A model generated the notes under the pieces. That model ran no database searches. It saw nothing but the letters and a program-made list of their open reading frames with translations, and was not told the DNA's origin. The translations under genes and the position numbers were made by a program. This document shows positions 7,078 through 11,488 of a stretch of 11,488 bases of DNA, in pieces. Location: positions 1 through 11,488 of the forward strand of contig JAGQGA010000108.1 in NCBI GenBank assembly GCA_020432595.1. The letters are read 5' to 3'. This DNA is from Anaerolineales bacterium (GTDB lineage Bacteria; Chloroflexota; Anaerolineae; Promineifilales; Promineifilaceae). Positions within the stretch are counted from its first letter, which is position 1; each line of letters opens with the position of its first letter.

Positions 7078-7243
7078 GAGATTGGAGATTGTGAACCTTC
7101 ATCAATAGAGTTACTTCACTATAAGCCAGTACCGCCATATGTGCTAGTTGTTTAGCGATTTTTGGTACTAAAAACCACCATATTTGGCGGTATATCTTAT
7201 TATGAAGCGAGTCTAATCTCCAATCTCCAATCTCTCAATCTCT
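7069..7243. mobile_element. MITE-like element with 22-bp perfect terminal inverted repeats
   Basis: The sequence at 7069-7090 and its exact reverse complement at 7222-7243 bound a 175-bp AT-rich insert that encodes nothing. Inside is a second inverted repeat, TACCGCCA at 7130-7137 with TGGCGGTA at 7185-7192, and a short TTTTTGGTACTAAAAA-like hairpin between them. No target-site duplication is evident. The arms consist of purine-rich GAGATTG-type units, so a simple-repeat hairpin is the alternative explanation. Confidence 0.55.
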
Positions 7244-7253
7244 GGCTTTCAGA

Positions 7254-8453
7254 ATGAACAACTTTTGGCTTGTAGCAAAACATGAATACCGACGAATGGT
7301 GCTGCGGCGGGCATTTGTGCTGACGACGTTGCTGATTCCGGTGGGAATGGCGGCGGTGATTGGGTTGGCGATTTTGGTGGAGGCGAGTGGGGAGGATAAA
7401 CGGCCGTTAGGCTACGTAGACCACACCCAGCAACTCGACATCACCCTCTGGCAAAACCAGCTCGATGCCAATGTGGAACTGCTCCCCTTTCCTGACGAAG
7501 CCGCCGCCCAGGCAGCACTGGCAAACGGCGACATTCAGGCACTTTTTGTCCTGCCCGCCAGCTACCCCAACCCGCGCCAAACCGACCTCTACTTTTTGGA
7601 AGACCCGCCCAACGGCGACACCTGGGGCGCGTTTGATGACTTTGTGCGGCTTAACTATGTTGACACCCTTGACCCCGCCCTGCGGCAGCAGCTTCTCGAT
7701 GGGCCAGCCATTGTTGTCAATGACCTCGACAGCGGTCGCACCTTTAGCTCCGCCAGCATCATCAACATCATCCTCCCCTTTGTTGCCACCTTCATCTTCT
7801 TTATCGCCACCATGTCGGCCTCCGGCTATATGATTCAGGTGGTGGCTGACGAAAAAGAAAACCGCACCATGGAAATCATGCTCACCTCGCTCTCCTCCTT
7901 CCAGCTTATCGGCGGCAAAACCATCGGGCTGCTGGGGGTGGCGCTAACCCAGCTTGGCATTTATGGGCTAACGCTGGTGGTGGGGCTGCTGGTTGCTAAA
8001 CCGTTTGTGCTGGTGCTGCAAACGGCCGTTATTCCCTGGGTCTACCTTGGCATCATGGCGCTCTTCTTCTTCCCCGCCTTCGCCCTCATCGCCGGGATCA
8101 TGGTCGCCATCGGCAGCATCGTCCCCAACTTGCAGCAAGGGCAGCAGGTGGCCGGGCTGCTCAACTTCCTCTTTATTCTGCCCATTTTTCTTTTAGCCAT
8201 CATCATCGAAAACCCCAGCGCACCGCTGGCGGTCGCTTTCACCCTTTTCCCCACCACCGCCTTCCTCACCGTGTCGCTGCGCTGGGGACTGGGGTCGGTG
8301 CCGCTATGGCAGTTGGGAGCAAGCTGGATTATTTTGGTATTAACGGCCGTTTTTGCCGTCTGGGCAGCCGCCCGCATTTTTCGTATCGGCATGTTGCAAT
8401 ATGGTCAGCCGCTGTCGTGGAAAACGGCCGTTGCCGCCCTCCGCAACAGCTAG
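7254..8453 (+). CDS. ABC-2 type permease, NatB-like (COG1668 type), first of two
   Basis: This 399-residue protein has one N-terminal helix (about 22-42) and an extracytoplasmic domain (about 43-170). About five further helices follow, near 172-194, 225-246, 264-288, 302-320 and 353-373. The motif DEKENRTMEIM (199-209) after the second helix is the conserved cytoplasmic coupling element of ABC-2 permeases. The loop region contains an AAAQAALANGDIQALFVLP segment, also found in diverged form in the next gene (TAQAALDQGDITQYVLIP). It follows the NatA-like ATPase on the same strand and probably dimerises with the next permease. The start lacks a strong Shine-Dalgarno, but the protein aligns with its paralogue from the first residues (MxxxWLVxKH). 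Three copies of AACGGCCGTT fall near its 3' end (8021, 8342, 8423) and one near its 5' end (7399). Confidence 0.88.
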   Translation: MNNFWLVAKHEYRRMVLRRAFVLTTLLIPVGMAAVIGLAILVEASGEDKRPLGYVDHTQQLDITLWQNQLDANVELLPFPDEAAAQAALANGDIQALFVLPASYPNPRQTDLYFLEDPPNGDTWGAFDDFVRLNYVDTLDPALRQQLLDGPAIVVNDLDSGRTFSSASIINIILPFVATFIFFIATMSASGYMIQVVADEKENRTMEIMLTSLSSFQLIGGKTIGLLGVALTQLGIYGLTLVVGLLVAKPFVLVLQTAVIPWVYLGIMALFFFPAFALIAGIMVAIGSIVPNLQQGQQVAGLLNFLFILPIFLLAIIIENPSAPLAVAFTLFPTTAFLTVSLRWGLGSVPLWQLGASWIILVLTAVFAVWAAARIFRIGMLQYGQPLSWKTAVAALRNS

Positions 8454-8504
8454 ACGACCGATGACGAACAACAGACAACGGACAATGGGCAAGCCCCCTC
8501 ACCA

Positions 8505-8534
8505 TTCGTCCGTGTTCGTCCGCGTTCGTCCGCG
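8505..8534. repeat. 10-bp tandem repeat, TTCGTCCGYG family, copy 2
   Basis: Three successive 10-mers are TTCGTCCGTG, TTCGTCCGCG and TTCGTCCGCG, followed by TCC. The unit and the trailing TCC match the array at 4381-4410. It lies between the two ABC-2 permease genes, 16 bases before the second start codon. The bases just upstream (8454-8490) are a degenerate GACGAACAACAGACAACGG-like stretch. Confidence 0.85.
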
Positions 8535-8549
8535 TCCCATTCTAAACCT

Positions 8550-9806
8550 ATGAAAACTATCTGGCTTGTCATTAAACACGATGTCGCTTTTGTCTTGCGG
8601 CAGCGCTCCTTCTGGATCATGACCCTGCTCATGCCCGCCCTGCTCATGGGCAGTAACGCCTACATCGCCGCCCAGGACAACGCCCCCGCGCTAACCACTC
8701 CCACCCCAGCCGACCAACCCGCCCCGCCCCACGTTGGGCTAGTGGATCACGCCAACCTCATCACCTTCATTCCCGGCGATCTGCCCCCTCATCTTTTTCT
8801 CCCCTTCACCGACGAAACCACCGCCCAAGCCGCTCTTGACCAAGGCGACATTACCCAATATGTCCTCATCCCGGCTAACTTTGCAGACGGCGGCGAAATC
8901 GTCATTTATGATAGGGGGTTCCAGCTTTTAAGCGGGGGCGACAGCGGCAGCGTGGCCTTTAACGGCGATTATGATTGGGCGTTAACCTATCTTATCAGCG
9001 CCAATCTGACCGACGACACCCAACTTGCCGCCGTGGTGCAAAACCCCACTCCACGCGCCACCACGCAAATGCACCGCCTCCAGCCACCCGCTGCTGCCGA
9101 CGAAAGCAGCAATTTAGGCATGGCAATCATCGTCGCCCGCGTCATGCCCTACCTTTTCTACTTCCTGCTCATCATGGGGGGCAGCTACATGATGCGCAGC
9201 GTGGTCGCCGAAAAAGAAAACCGCACCGTAGAGATTTTGCTGCTGAGTCTGGAGCCGACCCAGCTGATGATCGGCAAAATCATTGCCATGAGCGTCATCA
9301 TTGCCATCCAATTGGTCGTTTGGGTTGGCGGCGGCATGTTGATTTTAGACCGGGCTGCCACAGTGATGCAGTTCACCTCCTTTGCCTTCCCGCCCGGGTT
9401 TTTTGTCTGGGCCATTCTCTTTTTACTGCTGGGCTACCTCCTTTTTGCTGCCATCATGTCAGCCGTGGGGGCGCTGGCAACCAACGCCCGTGAAGGGGGG
9501 CAAGCCATCTGGATATTGGTCATTCCCCTCATGCCGACACTGATGTTTGGGCAGCTTTTTGCCGAGGAGCCAAACCATCCACTGGTTATCGCCCTCAGTC
9601 TGTTCCCATTCAGCTCCCCCAGCGCCATGGTGACGCGGCTGGCGGTGGGGGCAGTGCCTGGTTGGCAGCTAGTGGTCAGCTTGCTGGCGCTGGTTGGCAC
9701 CACTTATTTGTTTATTGTGCTGGCAGGCCGCTTCTTCAAGTCAGGCAATTTGCTATCCGACACCTCATTTAGCTGGCGGCGGCTGGCTTCTGGTTGGCGA
9801 GGGTGA
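8550..9806 (+). CDS. ABC-2 type permease, NatB-like, second of two
   Basis: This 418-residue paralogue of the preceding permease opens with the same pattern (MKTIWLVIKHD). It has a first helix at about 22-42 and an extracytoplasmic domain at about 43-188 that starts with a Pro/Ala-rich stretch (PTPADQPAPP). Later helices lie near 192-215, 243-264, 284-305, 319-335 and 372-392. The coupling motif AEKENRTVEILLLS is at 220-233. Differences are greatest in the extracytoplasmic domain, as expected for a heterodimer. No strong ribosome-binding site is seen because the array at 8505-8534 comes close to the ATG. It is the last gene of the envelope/exporter cluster; no classic terminator follows, but a REPIN-like double hairpin lies 82 bases downstream. 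Confidence 0.88.
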   Translation: MKTIWLVIKHDVAFVLRQRSFWIMTLLMPALLMGSNAYIAAQDNAPALTTPTPADQPAPPHVGLVDHANLITFIPGDLPPHLFLPFTDETTAQAALDQGDITQYVLIPANFADGGEIVIYDRGFQLLSGGDSGSVAFNGDYDWALTYLISANLTDDTQLAAVVQNPTPRATTQMHRLQPPAAADESSNLGMAIIVARVMPYLFYFLLIMGGSYMMRSVVAEKENRTVEILLLSLEPTQLMIGKIIAMSVIIAIQLVVWVGGGMLILDRAATVMQFTSFAFPPGFFVWAILFLLLGYLLFAAIMSAVGALATNAREGGQAIWILVIPLMPTLMFGQLFAEEPNHPLVIALSLFPFSSPSAMVTRLAVGAVPGWQLVVSLLALVGTTYLFIVLAGRFFKSGNLLSDTSFSWRRLASGWRG

Positions 9807-9888
9807 CGGCTGGCTGGTAAAATCGCGCTTTATTATTTTTGACAGGATGTAACTATACAGGTCTGCCTAAAAAGCTACGAAAAAGGGC

Positions 9889-9957
9889 TGTCATTCCCGC
9901 TTTCGCGGGAATCCATGCCTAGGCTAAAGATGGATACCCGCTTTCGCGGGTATGACA
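9889..9957. repeat. REPIN-like double hairpin (two REP cores in inverted orientation)
   Basis: The outer arms starting at 9889 (TGTCATTCCCGC) and ending at 9957 (GCGGGTATGACA) are imperfect reverse complements over about 28 nt. Each arm contains its own hairpin CCCGCTTTCGCGGG (9897-9910 and 9937-9950). The unit ATCCATGCC-N-AAGATGGAT lies at the centre. A solo relative lies at 1359-1405. It sits between the ABC-2 gene cluster and the peptidase gene and could act as an mRNA-stabilising or terminating structure. Confidence 0.8.
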
Positions 9958-9997
9958 ACTTGTGTTTCTACCTTTTTGGAAAAACCTGTCCCAGTAT

Positions 9998-10033
9998 CCA
10001 ACAAACGGCCGTTTAACCCAACAAACGGCCGTT
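9998..10033. promoter_or_regulatory. Tandem pair of AACGGCCGTT palindromes upstream of the peptidase gene
   Basis: The 16-mer CCAACAAACGGCCGTT occurs at 9998-10013 and again at 10018-10033, exactly 20 bp apart. The second copy ends nine bases before the ATG at 10043. It resembles an operator pair, but the same palindrome is also common inside genes, so this may be chance clustering of a genome-wide motif. Confidence 0.4.
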
Positions 10034-10042
10034 CCCAAACAA

Positions 10043-11131
10043 ATGATGAAGCGCACCCGTCTCCGCGACCTGGGCATTAGCCTCGGTCATTTCCCCCCTG
10101 GTCCTCATAACGCCATCACCGACGTACCCGGTGTCACCGTCGGCCACAGCACCGTCATCCACGACGAGCCACGCCTCGCCCGCACCGGCGTAACGATGGT
10201 GCTGCCACGCGGCGGCGACGAATGGCACAACTACTGCTTTGCTGGCTACCACTCCTTTAACGGCAACGGTGAAATGACCGGCATTCCCTGGCTGGAAGAG
10301 TCAGGGATGCTTGGCTCCCCCATCGGCATCACCAACACCCACCAGGTCGGCATTGTGCGCGACACGCTAGTAGAGTTATCCGAATCGCTGGGCTATCTCG
10401 ACAGCTTTTTGCTGCCAGTGGTGGCCGAAACTTACGACGGCTGGCTCAACGACATCAACGCCTTTCACCTGACTAAAGACCACGCGCTGGCGGCGTACCA
10501 CAACGCCAGCGGCGGCGCGGTGGCTGAGGGCAACGTGGGCGGTGGCACGGGAATGATTTGCCACGAGTTCAAAGGGGGCATTGGCACTGCGTCGCGGGTG
10601 GTCAAAATGGAAGAGGCGGAATATGTGATGGGTGCGCTGGTGCAGGCCAACTATGGCGACCGCCGCCTTTTCCGGGTAGATGGCGTGCCGGTGGGGCGGC
10701 TGATTGCGGAGGAAGATGCGCCTCGGCCGGATTGGAAACGGCCGTTACTCCCCTCCAGTTCCATCATCGTCATCATCGCCACCAACGCCCCGCTCATTGC
10801 CACCCAGTGCCAACGGCTGGCGCAGCGAGCCACCGTGGGGCTGGCCCGCGTCGGCGGCACTGGTCACAACGGCAGCGGCGACATCTTCCTCGCTTTTGCC
10901 ACCGGCAACGACCTGCCCAACCGCGGCCCCAACTTCCTACACTCCCTCAACATGCTGCCCCACCGTCACATGAATGGCCTGTTTGACGCCACTGCCGAAG
11001 CCGTCGAGGAAGCGATCATCAACGCCCTCTGCGCCGCCGAAACCATGACCGGCTTCCACGGCCACACCGTCCACGCCCTGCCGCTGGATAAGCTGCAGGC
11101 GGTTATGAAGCAATATCAAGTATTACAGTAA
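10043..11131 (+). CDS. DmpA/P1-family aminopeptidase (S58-type N-terminal nucleophile hydrolase)
   Basis: This 362-residue protein, from ATG 10043, matches DmpA/BapA peptidases (roughly 370 residues). Landmarks are TDVPGVTVGHST (26-37), ITNTHQVGIVRD (96-107), the glycine-rich AEGNVGGGTGM (161-171), ATNAP (246-250) and GGTGHNGSGDIFLAF (271-285). In this family a Gly-Ser bond is cut autocatalytically and the Ser becomes the nucleophile; Gly277-Ser278 is the probable site. Such enzymes cleave N-terminal D- or beta-amino acids, or amides and esters, from small peptides; the exact substrate cannot be read from sequence. An upstream in-frame GTG at 9962 would add 27 residues encoded by the palindrome pair and is rejected. 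A second ATG (10046) follows directly, and no clear Shine-Dalgarno is present. The stop lies within the tandem repeat that follows. Confidence 0.92.
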   Translation: MMKRTRLRDLGISLGHFPPGPHNAITDVPGVTVGHSTVIHDEPRLARTGVTMVLPRGGDEWHNYCFAGYHSFNGNGEMTGIPWLEESGMLGSPIGITNTHQVGIVRDTLVELSESLGYLDSFLLPVVAETYDGWLNDINAFHLTKDHALAAYHNASGGAVAEGNVGGGTGMICHEFKGGIGTASRVVKMEEAEYVMGALVQANYGDRRLFRVDGVPVGRLIAEEDAPRPDWKRPLLPSSSIIVIIATNAPLIATQCQRLAQRATVGLARVGGTGHNGSGDIFLAFATGNDLPNRGPNFLHSLNMLPHRHMNGLFDATAEAVEEAIINALCAAETMTGFHGHTVHALPLDKLQAVMKQYQVLQ

Positions 11132-11185
11132 TCGGTAATCAGTAATCGGTAATCAGTACTGGTCACTGATGACCGATTACTGATT
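11127..11185. repeat. 14-bp tandem repeat and hairpin between the peptidase and pgi genes
   Basis: AGTAATCGGTAATC occurs twice in tandem (11127-11140 and 11141-11154). The arms 11137-11158 and 11164-11185 pair at 20 of 22 positions around a 5-nt loop. There is no T tract, so it is not a classic terminator. The peptidase stop codon (11129-11131) is inside the first unit. Confidence 0.85.
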
Positions 11186-11200
11186 GCTTCCCAAAAACCT

Positions 11201-11488
11201 ATGTCCAACCTCACCACCTCCCCCGCCTGGCAAGCATTGGTGCAGCATCAGCAGGCTATGACGGCTATCCATATGCGCGATTTGTTTGCCGAAGATAACG
11301 GCCGTTTTTCCCGCTTTTCCCTCCACCTAGGCGACGATCTACTGTTTGACTATTCCAAAAACCGCATCACCGACGAAACAATGGCACTGCTGCTAACGCT
11401 TGTTGAGCAAGCGGGGCTGGCCGAGGCCATCAAGGCGATGTTTAGCGGAGCCAAAATCAACAACACCGAGCAGCGAGCCGTGCTACAC
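11201..11488 (+). CDS. pgi: Glucose-6-phosphate isomerase, N-terminal part (3' end outside window)
   Basis: The frame from ATG 11201 is open to the window edge (96 residues). It reads MSNLTTSPAWQALVQHQQAM and continues with RDLFAEDNGRFSRFS, LLFDYSKNRITDET, AIKAMFSGAKINNTEQRAVLH. This matches the N-terminus of classical bacterial/eukaryotic Pgi. E. coli Pgi has the same order of AWQAL, DLFAKDGDRFSKFS, DYSKNRITEET and MFSGEKINRTENRAVLH. The enzyme interconverts glucose-6-phosphate and fructose-6-phosphate in glycolysis and gluconeogenesis, in the cytoplasm. Only about one sixth of the protein is visible, before the catalytic residues. It is on the same strand as the peptidase, 69 bases downstream, with a hairpin repeat between them; no strong ribosome-binding site is seen. 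An AACGGCCGTT palindrome at 11297-11306 encodes part of DNGRF. Confidence 0.93.
   Translation, partial: MSNLTTSPAWQALVQHQQAMTAIHMRDLFAEDNGRFSRFSLHLGDDLLFDYSKNRITDETMALLLTLVEQAGLAEAIKAMFSGAKINNTEQRAVLH

Larger units (their letters stand above)
587..11306. repeat. Dispersed 10-bp palindrome AACGGCCGTT, 15 exact copies
   Basis: Exact copies start at 587, 1663, 2266, 3159, 4159, 4759, 5918, 7399, 8021, 8342, 8423, 10004, 10024, 10737 and 11297. Eleven are inside coding sequence, in either gene orientation, and four are between genes. One-mismatch relatives lie at 1582, 4290 and 5609. Several copies extend to 12-14 bp palindromes, such as CAAACGGCCGTTTG at 4157-4170. The span given covers the first to last copy, not a continuous element. 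Confidence 0.95.

Noticed and set aside
9839..9867. Perfect TTGACA at 9839-9844 as a promoter for the peptidase gene
   Set aside because: No acceptable -10 box occurs 16-18 bp downstream; the TATACA at 9854 is too close.
9962..10042. GTG start extending the peptidase by 27 residues
   Set aside because: The added residues are encoded by the tandem AACGGCCGTT pair and by sequence next to the REPIN-like element; ATG 10043 gives the usual family length.
10558..10986. Overlapping same-strand open frame inside the peptidase gene
   Set aside because: It is a shifted reading of a well-conserved enzyme with low-complexity composition and no ribosome-binding site.

Overview
This window looks like a chromosomal segment of a moderately GC-rich bacterium from an environmental lineage, most likely Chloroflexota (Anaerolineae-like). 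That placement is an inference from gene content, from the divergent ABC-exporter arrangement and from intergenic gaps full of small inverted repeats. No rRNA or other taxonomic marker is present. No tRNA, CRISPR array, transposase or phage gene was found.

Layout. (1) Positions 1-354, + strand: the 3' part of a DoxX-family membrane protein gene, followed by a clear rho-independent terminator. (2) Positions 629-3971, - strand: a three-gene operon encoding two paralogous FtsX/MacB-type permeases, each 409 residues, and a LolD/MacB-type ATPase. (3) Positions 3972-4435: a 464-bp divergent regulatory gap. (4) Positions 4436-9806, + strand: a multi-TM protein of the LiaI/LiaF-TM type, a LiaF/toastrack-like envelope protein whose Shine-Dalgarno overlaps the previous stop, a NatA-like ATPase and two paralogous NatB/ABC-2-type permeases. 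(5) Positions 10043-11131, + strand: a DmpA/P1-family aminopeptidase. (6) Positions 11201-11488, + strand: the start of glucose-6-phosphate isomerase (pgi), cut by the window edge.

How the genes fit together. The divergent block reads as a cell-envelope module. One side is a MacB/FtsX-type exporter; the other is a pair of LiaF/toastrack-like membrane proteins followed by an ABC-2 exporter. Families of this kind are associated with envelope stress, antimicrobial-peptide response and ion or lipid export. No sensor kinase, regulator or substrate gene lies in the window, so the substrate is unknown. The peptidase and pgi look like separate neighbours.

The most striking non-genic signal is the exact 10-bp palindrome AACGGCCGTT, seen 15 times in 11.5 kb where about 0.01 would be expected by chance. 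It lies inside and between genes. In addition, almost every gap between genes carries its own imperfect inverted or tandem repeat (REPIN-like, MITE-like or simple hairpin).
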